Assembly (NCBI GenBank): GCA_934256695.1 | Contig: CAKQPE010000006.1 | Location: 1-42,782 of the forward strand | DNA from: an uncultured Eubacteriales bacterium | GTDB taxonomy: Bacteria > Bacillota > Clostridia > Lachnospirales > Anaerotignaceae | Direction of reading: 5' to 3' | DNA length: 42,782 nucleotides | Shown: positions 1-7,499 of the stretch, piece by piece | Position numbering within the stretch: the stretch's first letter is position 1 | Layout of the letters: every line of letters starts with the position of its first letter | Translations under genes and position numbers: made by a program | The notes under the pieces: model-generated | Databases searched by the model: none | The model's input: only the letters and a program-made list of their open reading frames with translations | What the model was told of the DNA's origin: nothing

Positions 1-52
1 GGTCAAGCCTTTTCAATGGCTTGCAGGTGTGGACGGAGTCCGCGGTTTTAAT
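1..52 (-). repeat. Three-hairpin intergenic element, partial copy at window edge
   Basis: Read on the minus strand this is the start of the element family described at 4906-4992. Hairpin A pairs 29-34 with 38-43 (GTGGAC/GTCCGC, one G-U). Hairpin B pairs CAAGCC (4-9) with GGCTTG (18-23). The linker and hairpin C would lie left of the window. The rest of the gap up to 335 is AT-rich and I see no gene in it. Confidence 0.6.
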
Positions 53-335
53 CAGTTCGATAAATTTGTATTTTTTGGTTATTTTAAAAATCCACAGCTT
101 TTAACCGAACTCGGCTATGGGGACAGATTTTTGTCACAGTTTTTACTAAATCCGCTGTTGAACCGAGAGTCTGTTTAAACTTGTGTGAGTTGTTAAAAAA
201 AGTAATGATTTTTTACATTATACATTAAAAAATAATCAATAACAAAAAATAACAAAAACACTCTTTTTCAAAATCATTGGACACATACATAAGTGCAGCT
301 GAATTTTTTCTAAGCGGATTAAGACGGAAGGTATA

Positions 336-857
336 TTAATCTGGCATTTCAATTTCCATTTTAACGGTTGAGTTTACAAGATCAAGTGCCGTCTGGATTT
401 TTCTAAGTTCATCGGACACTCTTTTATAATCCTCCTTAGCCTTGTCAACGGAATAGTTTGTGTATTGGTAATCGATAACTGTATTGCTGCCTATTCCGAC
501 TACAGAGGTTCTTTGCTTTGGAAGGCGGTTCTGCATATCATAAAGTCGGCGGCACATTTCCGAAAGCTGTGGAATATAGACAAGAATCTGATCAATGGTC
601 ATTCCGGTATCACCGACAGTCTGTGATGTATTAAAACAGTTAATTACGTGTTTTAAAATTCTGATTTGCTCGTTGTATTTTTCAAGCATTTTTTGTGTTT
701 CTTCGTAGTCATATACAGGGCGGACAGATTCAACATCTTCTCCGAGAGAAGCGTTAAATACCGAACTTTGTGCTTCATTGATAAAAAGCATATTTTTCTC
801 ATCGAGAACTTTTTTCAACATTTTTGCAGCTTCTGCTGATGTGACGATATACTTCAT
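336..857 (-). CDS. Uncharacterised helical protein, 173 aa
   Basis: I do not recognise this family. The protein has no signal peptide or membrane segment and is rich in Lys, Glu, Gln and Asp. It looks mostly helical, with heptad-like stretches around residues 50-75 and 135-165, so a coiled-coil or four-helix arrangement is plausible. It starts at ATG 857 behind a strong AAAGGAGG. It lies 44 nt downstream of the CCA-adding enzyme gene on the same strand, so the two are probably cotranscribed. That neighbour is a housekeeping RNA enzyme and gives little functional guidance. The call as a real gene rests on the ribosome site, the length and the operon position. Confidence 0.8.
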   Translation of the reverse strand: MKYIVTSAEAAKMLKKVLDEKNMLFINEAQSSVFNASLGEDVESVRPVYDYEETQKMLEKYNEQIRILKHVINCFNTSQTVGDTGMTIDQILVYIPQLSEMCRRLYDMQNRLPKQRTSVVGIGSNTVIDYQYTNYSVDKAKEDYKRVSDELRKIQTALDLVNSTVKMEIEMPD

Positions 858-901
858 ATAACAGACCTCCTTTGTATTTTAGGCTTGTTTTTGCAAAAGA
901 T

Positions 902-2107
902 TTAATTTATATATTTTCCTGCTTCGGCTTTAAGGTTTTCGTAGGTGTTAAGCTTAGGATTTTTTATAACCGAGGCAAGAAGTGTTTTTAAAATTTCTCC
1001 CATTTCTTTTCCGGGCTTTGCACCGAAGGATATAAGGTCTTTGCCTGATATTTTCAAATCTTTTATAAACATACAGTCATTGTTTTTAACAGCGGCATCG
1101 AGCATTTCTTTTGCAGAGGAGCTTTTTTTGTCTCCCTGAGCTTTTTTAAATTCGTAAAAAAGATAGGAATCCTCAATGCCGATTTTTGATGCAAGAAGTC
1201 TTACTTCATAATTGGTTTCGGGAACAGTTTCGTTTCTTAGTTTGTTAAGGCAAAGTATATGGTTAAGTGTTTTGTTGTCAAATTTATAAAGTGCCGTTTC
1301 GGCTTTTATTTCGTTTGGCGGAACAAACTGCATAAGCAGTGCAAACAAAACGGCAGGCTCTTTTATACTTTTTGAAATTTGTTCGGAAACAACATCTTCC
1401 TTACCCGATATGGACTTATAGAGTCTCGGAGATATATATTTCAAAAGCCCTGTTTCCCAGAGGAGAGGAAGTTTATCCATATGTTTTGACATAAGAAGCT
1501 TTGTAAGTTCCTCACGGATACGCTCGGCACTTATGTTTTTAATAAGCTGGGCATTTTCGATTAATGCCTTTTTTGTTTCCGGCTCAATATCAAACCCAAG
1601 CTGTGCCGAAAAACGTACTGCCCTAAGCATACGAAGGGCATCTTCACGAAATCTTTCCGCAGGCTCACCGACACCTTTTATTATTTTGTTTTTTATATCT
1701 TCCGCACCACCGAAAATGTCGGTGTATCCGTCATAGGGATTGTAAGCGATTGCGTTCATTGTAAAGTCACGGCGTAAAAGATCCTCGTGAATATCTTTTG
1801 TAAAGCTTACTTCCTTTGGGTGGCGGCAGTCCTCATAGCTGCCGTCTACACGGAATGTTGTTACCTCGTAGTTTTCCTTGTTCATAACAACGGTAACGGT
1901 ACCGTGCTGTATACCTGTATCAAAGGTGTGGTCGAATATTTTTTTTACTTCTTCCGGCTGAGCTGAGGTAGTTATATCATAATCGTGTGGCGGTATGCCC
2001 ATTATGGCATCACGTACACAGCCGCCTACAATATGTCCCTCGAAACCGTTTTCACGCAGTCGGTCTATTATGAAAGCCGCATCGGGCGGCAGTTTGATTT
2101 TATCCAC
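902..2107 (-). CDS. cca: CCA tRNA nucleotidyltransferase
   Basis: Adds or repairs the 3'-terminal CCA of tRNAs from CTP and ATP in the cytoplasm. The class II nucleotidyltransferase head is clear: GGCVRD at residues 28-33 and the metal-binding DYD at 42-44. RRDFTMNA follows at 112-119, then the ERFREDALRMLRAVRF segment at 151-166, which carries the ERxxxD base-recognition motif and neck helix. A helical C-terminal part follows. At 401 aa it is in the normal bacterial range. The start is GTG at 2107, preceded by GGAGGAG at good spacing; no better in-frame ATG is present. Sequence alone does not show whether it is a full CCA enzyme or a CC- or A-only enzyme, but a single full enzyme is the usual state in Clostridia. 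Confidence 0.95.
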   Translation of the reverse strand: MDKIKLPPDAAFIIDRLRENGFEGHIVGGCVRDAIMGIPPHDYDITTSAQPEEVKKIFDHTFDTGIQHGTVTVVMNKENYEVTTFRVDGSYEDCRHPKEVSFTKDIHEDLLRRDFTMNAIAYNPYDGYTDIFGGAEDIKNKIIKGVGEPAERFREDALRMLRAVRFSAQLGFDIEPETKKALIENAQLIKNISAERIREELTKLLMSKHMDKLPLLWETGLLKYISPRLYKSISGKEDVVSEQISKSIKEPAVLFALLMQFVPPNEIKAETALYKFDNKTLNHILCLNKLRNETVPETNYEVRLLASKIGIEDSYLFYEFKKAQGDKKSSSAKEMLDAAVKNNDCMFIKDLKISGKDLISFGAKPGKEMGEILKTLLASVIKNPKLNTYENLKAEAGKYIN

Positions 2108-2137
2108 AAATTCTCCTCCAAAATTTATCTTATTCTA

Positions 2138-2290
2138 AAACCGTGGGACTCTGTCCCACACCCTGCGATTAAGGAACCGCAAAGATAAATGCGGCGAGCG
2201 TAGCTCGTTTTCGCAAAGCGAAAATTCCTGACCATGAAAAAATCGAGTAAAACTTTTATCAAATCCCATGACTTATGTCATGGGATTTTC
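2138..2290 (+). repeat. Three-hairpin intergenic element with inserted multi-helix module
   Basis: Hairpin A is GTGGGAC/GTCCCAC (2143-2149 with 2153-2159). Hairpin B (GATT at 2167, AATC near 2241) is split by a nested module of about 65 nt. The linker GAGTAAAACTTTTATC follows. Hairpin C pairs 2261-2272 with 2277-2288 perfectly over 12 bp with a TTAT loop. The element lies between the start of cca and the end of the M18 peptidase gene and runs antisense to both, so it is not simply their terminator. Confidence 0.75.
2167..2244 (+). ncRNA. Multi-helix junction module, copy 1
   Basis: AGGAA/TTCCT (2172-2176 with 2225-2229) closes three adjacent hairpins: CCGC/GCGG (2177-2180, 2191-2194), CGAGC/GCTCG around GTA (2195-2207), and TTTTCGC/GCGAAAA around AAA (2208-2224). 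Compared with the copies at 2549 and 20243, two of the three inner stems change sequence while pairing is preserved. That argues for a structure selected as RNA or folded DNA. No family name is known to me. Confidence 0.5.
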
Positions 2291-2387
2291 GGAAAAAAAT
2301 AGATTAATGATTTAAAATTTTTCCATTGACAGAAAAGGTCACGTAAGTGACAAATAAGGGGAAAACAATGTAAAATTAATCAGAAAT

Positions 2388-2490
2388 AACCCCTCATCCG
2401 TTTCGCTGCACTCAACACCTTCTCCCAAGGGAGAAGGGTTAACCCTTCCGTCACTGCGTGACACCTTCCATTTCAGGGACGGTAAAAAGC
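2388..2490 (+). repeat. CCCTCATCCG-type foldback repeat, partial
   Basis: This carries the CCCTCATCCG end, a CCTTCTCCC/GGGAGAAGG hairpin and a TCACTGCGTGA hairpin. It is the same family as the tandem array at 4228-4870 but solitary and incomplete. Short open frames across it are products of the repeat, not genes. Confidence 0.6.
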
Positions 2491-2548
2491 AGTGCAAATG
2501 GATTTACGAAAAAAGCAATGAAATTGCGTTTTGATGAAAGTCTTGATT

Positions 2549-2624
2549 GAACTTTAAGGAACCGCAAAGATAGATGCGGCGACGAAGTCGATTTCCGAAG
2601 GAAATTTCCTGACCAAGAAAGTTC
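2549..2624 (+). ncRNA. Multi-helix junction module, copy 2
   Basis: The outer stem here is GAACTTT/AAAGTTC (2549-2555 with 2618-2624), different from the GATT/AATC of the other copies. Inside it is the same AAGGAA..TTCCT frame with CCGC/GCGG, then CGAC/GTCG around GAA (2580-2590), then ATTTCC/GGAAAT around GAA (2591-2605). Every changed stem remains paired. Confidence 0.5.
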
Positions 2625-2630
2625 ATAGGG

Positions 2631-2658
2631 CATTGGGGCAACGCCCCAAGGTCTTGCG
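2631..2658 (-). terminator. Hairpin after the M18 peptidase gene
   Basis: TTGGGGC/GCCCCAA (2633-2639 with 2643-2649) begins about 10 nt past the peptidase stop codon in the direction of its transcription. It is hairpin A of the intergenic element family. It lacks a clean U tract, so termination strength is uncertain. Confidence 0.5.
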
Positions 2659-2659
2659 G

Positions 2660-4039
2660 TTATGCGTTTTTGATAAATGCTTTGTAGCATTTTTCGGCTT
2701 CGTAAATGTCTGCCTTGCTTGTTACCTCCCAAGGAGCATGCATACTGAGTACGGCAACACCGCTGTCGATAACCTCCATGCCGTAAAGAGCAAGTATATA
2801 GGCTATTGTTCCGCCGCCGCCAAGGTCAACTCGTCCAAGCTCCGCTGTCTGGAAATGAACGTCATTGTTGTCGAGTATATTCCTTAAATCGGCAATATAT
2901 TCGGCATTAGCGTCGTTTGAACCTGATTTTCCTCTTGCTCCCGTAAATTTGTTGAATACAATACCATGGGAAAGGAAAGCGACATTCTTCTTTTCAAAAG
3001 CAGACGCATAGGCAGGGTCATAGGCAGAGCTTACATCAGATGACAACATTCTGCTGTTTCTTAAAGCACGTCTTAAACCAAGTTCGCCGTACTCGCCTGT
3101 AAGTGCCATAAGCTCGGCAACTGTGTTTTCAAAAAATCTGGACTGCATACCTGTTGCACCTACACTGCCGATTTCTTCCTTGTCTACAAGAAGGCAGCAG
3201 GCTGTTTTTTCGCTTTCTTCTGTTTCAAGCATAGCTTTAAGTGATGTATAGGCACACACCCTGTCGTCCTGACCGTAGGATATAATCATGCTTCTGTCAA
3301 GACCGGCTTCTCTTGCTTTTCCGGCAGGAACGGCTTCTATTTCGGCGGATATAAAATCTTCTTCGTCAATGTTGTACTTGTCTTTAAGGAGCTTTATTAC
3401 ATTTGCTTTTACAGCTTCCTTTTCGGTTCCTTCAACAGGAGAATTTCCTATTAATATATTTAAATCCTCACCTTCAACAACTCTTGCACCTTTCTTTTCC
3501 ATCTGCTCCTGTGCAAGGTGCGGAAGAAGGTCTGTAACGCAGAAAACAGGGTCTGTGTCGGCTTCGCCTATGTTAATATCAATAACAGTGCCGTCTTTTT
3601 TTACTACAGTGCCATGGAGTGCAAGAGGAAGTGTTACCCACTGGTATTTCTTTATTCCGCCGTAATAATGGGTGTCAAGAAAAGCAAGTTCTCCGTCCTC
3701 AAAAAGTGGATTTTGTTTAATATCAAGTCTCGGTGAGTCAATATGGGCTCCGAGTATATTCATTCCCTGCTCAAGAGGTGTTTTGCCTATTCTGAAAAGG
3801 GCAACGGCTTTTTTCATGCATACGCTGTATACTTTATCACCGTAAGAAAGTTTTTTATTATCTTTTATGGCTGTTTCGATATTTATGTATCCGGCATCTT
3901 CTGCCTGACGGATAATTTCTTTTACACACTCACGCTCAGTTTTGCATTTGCTTAAAAAGTCTATGTAAAGAGAGCTTGTAGTTTCCATGTTTTTTCTGTC
4001 GGTTTCATTATATAAACTGAAACAATTTTTGTTTTCCAT
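2660..4039 (-). CDS. M18 family zinc aminopeptidase
   Basis: A cytoplasmic aminopeptidase of the M18 (aspartyl aminopeptidase) family, releasing N-terminal residues from peptides with two metal ions in the active site. The first metal-ligand segment is ILGAHIDSPRLD, with His99 and Asp101. A DKEEIGSVGATG segment in the middle holds the catalytic Glu pair, and LSMHAPWE near the C-terminus supplies a final His ligand. The length of 459 aa is typical. ATG 4039 is preceded by AAGGAGGA. The gene stands alone between two repeat-filled gaps. M18 enzymes prefer acidic or hydrophobic N-termini, but the exact specificity cannot be read here. Confidence 0.93.
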   Translation of the reverse strand: MENKNCFSLYNETDRKNMETTSSLYIDFLSKCKTERECVKEIIRQAEDAGYINIETAIKDNKKLSYGDKVYSVCMKKAVALFRIGKTPLEQGMNILGAHIDSPRLDIKQNPLFEDGELAFLDTHYYGGIKKYQWVTLPLALHGTVVKKDGTVIDINIGEADTDPVFCVTDLLPHLAQEQMEKKGARVVEGEDLNILIGNSPVEGTEKEAVKANVIKLLKDKYNIDEEDFISAEIEAVPAGKAREAGLDRSMIISYGQDDRVCAYTSLKAMLETEESEKTACCLLVDKEEIGSVGATGMQSRFFENTVAELMALTGEYGELGLRRALRNSRMLSSDVSSAYDPAYASAFEKKNVAFLSHGIVFNKFTGARGKSGSNDANAEYIADLRNILDNNDVHFQTAELGRVDLGGGGTIAYILALYGMEVIDSGVAVLSMHAPWEVTSKADIYEAEKCYKAFIKNA

Positions 4040-4120
4040 ACAAAAATCCTCCTTAAATATTATTTTTTCGATTGGAATAATTATAAATCAGCGGTTATTT
4101 ATTTACAAGAGAAAAACAAA

Positions 4121-4205
4121 AACCGTGGACTTTGTCCACACCTGCGATTTTTTGAAAAAAATCGAGTAAAACTTTTATCAAAATGCAATTACATTGCATT
4201 TTTCG
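4121..4205 (+). repeat. Three-hairpin intergenic element, complete copy
   Basis: Hairpin A is GTGGAC/GTCCAC (4125-4130 with 4134-4139). Hairpin B is GATTTTTT/AAAAAATC (4146-4153 with 4156-4163). Linker GAGTAAAACTTTTATC follows. Hairpin C is AAAATGCAAT/ATTGCATTTT (4180-4189 with 4193-4202). It lies upstream of the M18 gene and antisense to it. Confidence 0.75.
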
Positions 4206-4227
4206 TAAATCCGTTTGTACTGATTTA

Positions 4228-4870
4228 AAAGCCTTCCCTTGGGTGAAGGTGGCGAGCGTAGCGAGCCGGATGAGGGAAAACGATAAAATAGATTATGGAA
4301 AAAATATAATTTAAGTTCAAAAACAGCCCTCATCCGTCACTGCATTACACCTTCTCCCAGAAGAAGGCAAACCCCTCAGTCACTTCGTGACAGCTCCACT
4401 TTTAGGGTAGCCTTCCCAACTCGAAAGCCGTCCTTGAAAGGAAAGGTGGCGAGCATAGCGAGCCGGATGAGGGAAAACGATAAAATAGATTATGGGAAAA
4501 ATATAATTTAAGTTCAAAAACAGCCCTCATCCGTCACTGCGTGACACCTTCTCCCAGAAGAAGGCAAACCCCTCAGTCACTTCGTGACAGCTCCCCTTTC
4601 AGGGTAGCCTTCCCAACTCAAAAGCCGTCCCTGAAAGGGAAGGTGGCGAGTGTAGCGAGCTGGATGAGGGAAAACGATAAAATAGATTATGGAAAAAAAT
4701 ATAATTTAAGTTCAAAAACAGCCCTCATCCGTCACTGCGTGACACCTTCTCCCAGGAGAAGGCAAACCCCTCAGTCACTTCGTGACAGCTCCACTTTCAG
4801 GGTAGCCTTCCCAACTCGAAAGCTGTCCCTGAAAGGGAAGGTGTCAAGGGTAGCTTGACGGAAGGGTTAA
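4228..4870. repeat. Tandem array of MITE-like foldback repeat, ~197-bp period
   Basis: Units begin at 4326, 4523 and 4721 (period 197-198 bp), with a partial unit before them from 4228. Complete units start with CCCTCATCCG and end with its complement CGGATGAGGG, so each can fold back as a long stem. Inside are small hairpins: TCACTGCGTGA, CTTCT/AGAAG, GTCACTTCGTGAC and CCCTTT/AAAGGG. Units are joined by an AT-rich spacer of about 35-40 bp. The third unit ends differently, with a TCAAG/CTTGA hairpin and GACGGAAGGG. Together with the flanking elements this accounts for the 960-bp gap; I see no gene in it. Confidence 0.8.
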
Positions 4871-4905
4871 AACAAATTAACTTAAATTTTATATTTAAAC
4901 CAAAA

Positions 4906-4992
4906 ATACCGTGACTTTGTCACGGTATTTTACTAAAAGTTTTACTCAATTTTTTTTAAAAAATTGTGGGTGTGGGCAACGCCCACGGTTTT
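4906..4992 (-). terminator. Three-hairpin element directly after the exported-protein gene
   Basis: On the minus strand, just past the stop at 5000, come hairpin A (GTGGGC/GCCCAC), hairpin B (CAATTTTTT/AAAAAATTG with T-rich loop), linker GAGTAAAACTTTTAGTAAA, and hairpin C (AATACCGTGAC/GTCACGGTATT) ending in a T run. Position, direction and the terminal U tract fit a Rho-independent terminator. The A-B-C order is the shared architecture of the family. Confidence 0.7.
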
Positions 4993-4999
4993 AAGATTT

Positions 5000-6112
5000 T
5001 CAGTTAAGAGGTGCTTCAAACTTAACCATGCCTTCGGCATAAGGCTTGATTGTGCTTGCGGCGGCAAATATAATGAGTTTGTTTTCACCGAAATAACATC
5101 CGTAACAACCGGTATCATCAGCAAAAACATAGTCTGCGGCATTATCCGTATATTCCGAAGGATTAGCCTTTATCTGTTCTTTGATATAGTTTACGGCTCT
5201 GTCCGTATCCGAAATAGCTGTAGATGAATTGTCTCCGGCAACATCGCTTACGGAAACCTCTTTGCCTGTTTTAAGGTCGAATGTCATACCGTAGCCATAG
5301 GTTGAAGGGTGTGCTCCGCCTAAATAAATACTGCTTGTGGCAAGGTATGAAAGTATATCGTCATTGTGGTAAAGATCCTCAAATGAAATATAAATAGAAT
5401 GCATTCTGTAATCATCTTTAAGCTCGGCTTTTTCTGCGGCTGCTGACTGGGAATCTTTGTCTATAAAGCTTTCTGCCATTGTCTGGGCACTTTTGGCAAT
5501 ATATGCGTTTATACTGCCGTCCATAGCTGTTTTGCCGTTAAGCTGAGGATATGTAATATTTACGTCAATAAGTTCGGTTCCGTCCTCGCCTTTAACCGAC
5601 CAGATTTCCGTTGCGTTGCTGTAATAGTTTTCATCGGAGGCTTCTAATGCTGCATTGCCTTTTTCGACAGTTGTTTTGTAAACTGTTTTTTCCGGAACGG
5701 TGATTTCTACGGTTTTTGTTTCTTCGTTCCAGCCTACCTTTGCACCGAAAGCTTCCGCTACAGCACGGATAGGGAGCATTGTACGGTTATTCATTATTTC
5801 CGGTGCAGTGTCAAGAGGTTCTTCAACACCGTTTACAAAAAGTGAAAGCTTTCCTATAGTAAGCTGAGCAGTTGTATCATTATCATACATATAAACGGTT
5901 TTTGAAGCATCATCATAATCAACTGTTATGCCCATGCCTTCAAGAACACCTCTTAAAGGTATTAATGTACGGTCATTTTTTATAACCGGCTGCTGGTCGG
6001 AGAATGTGACTGTATCTGAATTTAATTTGACTTTTATGTCATCTGCAAATGCAGGTGTGGCACTTGATGCAAGTGCAAGAACCAATGTTAACGCTAAAAT
6101 TTTTCTTTTCAT
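5000..6112 (-). CDS. Exported protein: copper amine oxidase-N-like plus DUF4163/DUF3298 domains
   Basis: A secreted or surface protein of unknown exact role. A signal peptide is clear: MKRK, a hydrophobic core, then the TPAFA|DD cleavage site near residue 24. Residues 25-140 hold two repeats resembling the stalk-like 'copper amine oxidase N-terminal' domain, recognisable from NDRTLIPLRGVLEGMG and NNRTMLPIRAVAEAFG. Despite the name this domain has no oxidase activity. Residues 150-370 resemble the DUF4163/DUF3298 pair found in RsiV/PdaC-like proteins, including a YLGGAHPSTYGYGMTFDLKTGK stretch read in two pieces (YLGGAHPSTYGYG and MTFDLKTGK). ATG 6112 follows a good ribosome site, and a SigA-type promoter lies at 6148-6176. 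A cell-envelope or lysozyme-related role is inference. Confidence 0.85.
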   Translation of the reverse strand: MKRKILALTLVLALASSATPAFADDIKVKLNSDTVTFSDQQPVIKNDRTLIPLRGVLEGMGITVDYDDASKTVYMYDNDTTAQLTIGKLSLFVNGVEEPLDTAPEIMNNRTMLPIRAVAEAFGAKVGWNEETKTVEITVPEKTVYKTTVEKGNAALEASDENYYSNATEIWSVKGEDGTELIDVNITYPQLNGKTAMDGSINAYIAKSAQTMAESFIDKDSQSAAAEKAELKDDYRMHSIYISFEDLYHNDDILSYLATSSIYLGGAHPSTYGYGMTFDLKTGKEVSVSDVAGDNSSTAISDTDRAVNYIKEQIKANPSEYTDNAADYVFADDTGCYGCYFGENKLIIFAAASTIKPYAEGMVKFEAPLN

Positions 6113-6147
6113 TATAAATCCCTCCTTAGTGGATTTTGTTTAAAGCA

Positions 6148-6176
6148 ATTATAGAACAATAAAACCGTAAAAACAA
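6148..6176 (-). promoter_or_regulatory. Promoter of the exported-protein gene
   Basis: On the minus strand TTGTTT (6171-6176) and TATAAT (6148-6153) are separated by 17 nt, about 36 nt upstream of the start codon. Confidence 0.6.
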
Positions 6177-6324
6177 CACAAAAGGCCCTTAAAAATGAAA
6201 GTTTAATAAAACATTAATAATTTAAAGGCAATAAATTTTTTAAAGCAAAATTGAGTTTTAACATTAAAAAGTTTTTATATAAATTTACGAAAATTAAATC
6301 TTTATGCAAAAACATAAGTATATA

Positions 6325-6333
6325 TGATACAAT
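6325..6333 (+). promoter_or_regulatory. Possible extended -10 promoter of the LysR gene
   Basis: TG-A-TACAAT lies about 34 nt upstream of the LysR start. The -35 region is weak. The divergent arrangement with the minus-strand promoter at 6148 leaves room for LysR control of both sides. Confidence 0.35.
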
Positions 6334-6366
6334 ATAATAAAAATTAATTTATTTCGGAGGAAGGAT

Positions 6367-7284
6367 ATGACATTTTTACAGCTTAACTATGTTACGGAAA
6401 TATATAACTGCGGTTCTATAAATAAAGCAGCACAAAATTTGTTTGTATCCCAGTCCAGTCTTTCAAATTCTATCCGTGAACTTGAGGATGAACTCGGCAT
6501 AAAAATATTCATAAGAAGCAACAGAGGAATAATTCTTACAGATGACGGACGGGAATTTATTACACAGATAAGGCCTATAATAGAACAGCAGAAGAAGGTT
6601 GAAAAATTTTACAGGGACAGGGACGAAAACAGTTGTTCAATACTTAAAATTTCATCGCAAAGATACCCTTTCTGTGCTGACGCTTTTGTAAATATGCTAA
6701 GAGAAAATACTTTTGAGAATTTTGAATTTACATTTAAAGAAACAGATATGGATAAAGTAATAGAAAATGTTTCGCAGCGTAAAAGCGACATAGGCATATT
6801 GTTTCTGTCTGATATGAGTGAAAAATTTATGAACCGTATTTTAAGTGCCAATGATCTGGAATATAATGAAATAGCGAGAATACGTCCTCATGTGTTTATA
6901 AATAAAGATCATGTTCTGGCAGGGAAAGAACATATTAATTTAAGTGAGTTGACGGATTATCCGTATATTGTTTTTTCAAAAAAGGATAATACTACGTCAA
7001 ACTATTCGGAAGAAGCGGTATTTTGCGGTTCTCTTGATTTTAAGAAAATAATATATGTAAACGACAGGGCCACTGTATATAACATAATAGGTCATACGGA
7101 CGCTTTTACAACCGGCAGCGGAATATTGCCGGCAGGATATGCTCCGGATAATATAACATCTATACCGATAGGTGATAACCTTGATTATATGCGGCTTGTA
7201 TGGATAAAGCTGAAGGATTTTAATATAAACCCGTTGGCTGAAAAATTTATAAATAAGCTTGAACAGGCACTAAAGGAAATTTGA
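6367..7284 (+). CDS. LysR family transcriptional regulator
   Basis: A DNA-binding regulator with a ligand-sensing domain. The N-terminal winged helix-turn-helix spans residues 1-60 and has the family signature around SINKAAQNLFVSQSSLSNSI and ELEDELGIKIFIRSNRG. The rest is a periplasmic-binding-like co-inducer domain. At 305 aa it is full length. ATG 6367 follows CGGAGGAAGG. It is divergent from the exported-protein gene, the usual arrangement for a LysR target, but the plus-strand neighbour (CotS-like) is another candidate and the ligand cannot be predicted. A strong terminator follows. Confidence 0.92.
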   Translation: MTFLQLNYVTEIYNCGSINKAAQNLFVSQSSLSNSIRELEDELGIKIFIRSNRGIILTDDGREFITQIRPIIEQQKKVEKFYRDRDENSCSILKISSQRYPFCADAFVNMLRENTFENFEFTFKETDMDKVIENVSQRKSDIGILFLSDMSEKFMNRILSANDLEYNEIARIRPHVFINKDHVLAGKEHINLSELTDYPYIVFSKKDNTTSNYSEEAVFCGSLDFKKIIYVNDRATVYNIIGHTDAFTTGSGILPAGYAPDNITSIPIGDNLDYMRLVWIKLKDFNINPLAEKFINKLEQALKEI

Positions 7285-7335
7285 AAAATAATAAAATGCC
7301 TTTATGTTTCACATAGGTGTGGAATATTAAATTTT

Positions 7336-7386
7336 AGCTTAACCCCAAATGGCGTAACAAAGTCAGTTGGGGTTAAGCTTTATTTA
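7336..7386 (+). terminator. Terminator of the LysR gene
   Basis: AGCTTAACCCCAA (7336-7348) pairs perfectly with TTGGGGTTAAGCT (7367-7379) around an 18-nt loop, followed by TTTATTT. Confidence 0.75.
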
Positions 7387-7469
7387 GTATTAAAAAAAAT
7401 CACCATATAAGGGACAGAGCCAAAATGTTTTTTAGAATATTTATTGTGTCAGTATCATAAACTGTATAA

Positions 7470-7483
7470 CAGGCAGCTGCCTG
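7470..7483. promoter_or_regulatory. 14-bp perfect palindrome beside a ribosome site
   Basis: CAGGCAGCTGCCTG lies immediately upstream of the TGGGGGA ribosome site of the CotS-like gene. It is much more GC-rich than its surroundings. It could be an operator or a short hairpin that tunes translation. Confidence 0.4.
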
Positions 7484-7499
7484 ATATGGGGGATTTGAT

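Noticed and set aside
2451..2887. Overlapping open frames on both strands in the gap before the M18 gene
   Set aside because: They run through repeat hairpins or antisense to the peptidase gene and have no ribosome sites or family features.
4541..4858. Open frame of 105 codons with an internal TPSPRRRQTPQSLRDSS repeat
   Set aside because: It is simply the translation of the ~197-bp tandem repeat; no ribosome site, and the duplicated peptide mirrors the DNA repeat.
4228..4870. Possible CRISPR array
   Set aside because: Repeat units are ~197 bp, largely palindromic throughout, with near-identical spacers and no cas genes.
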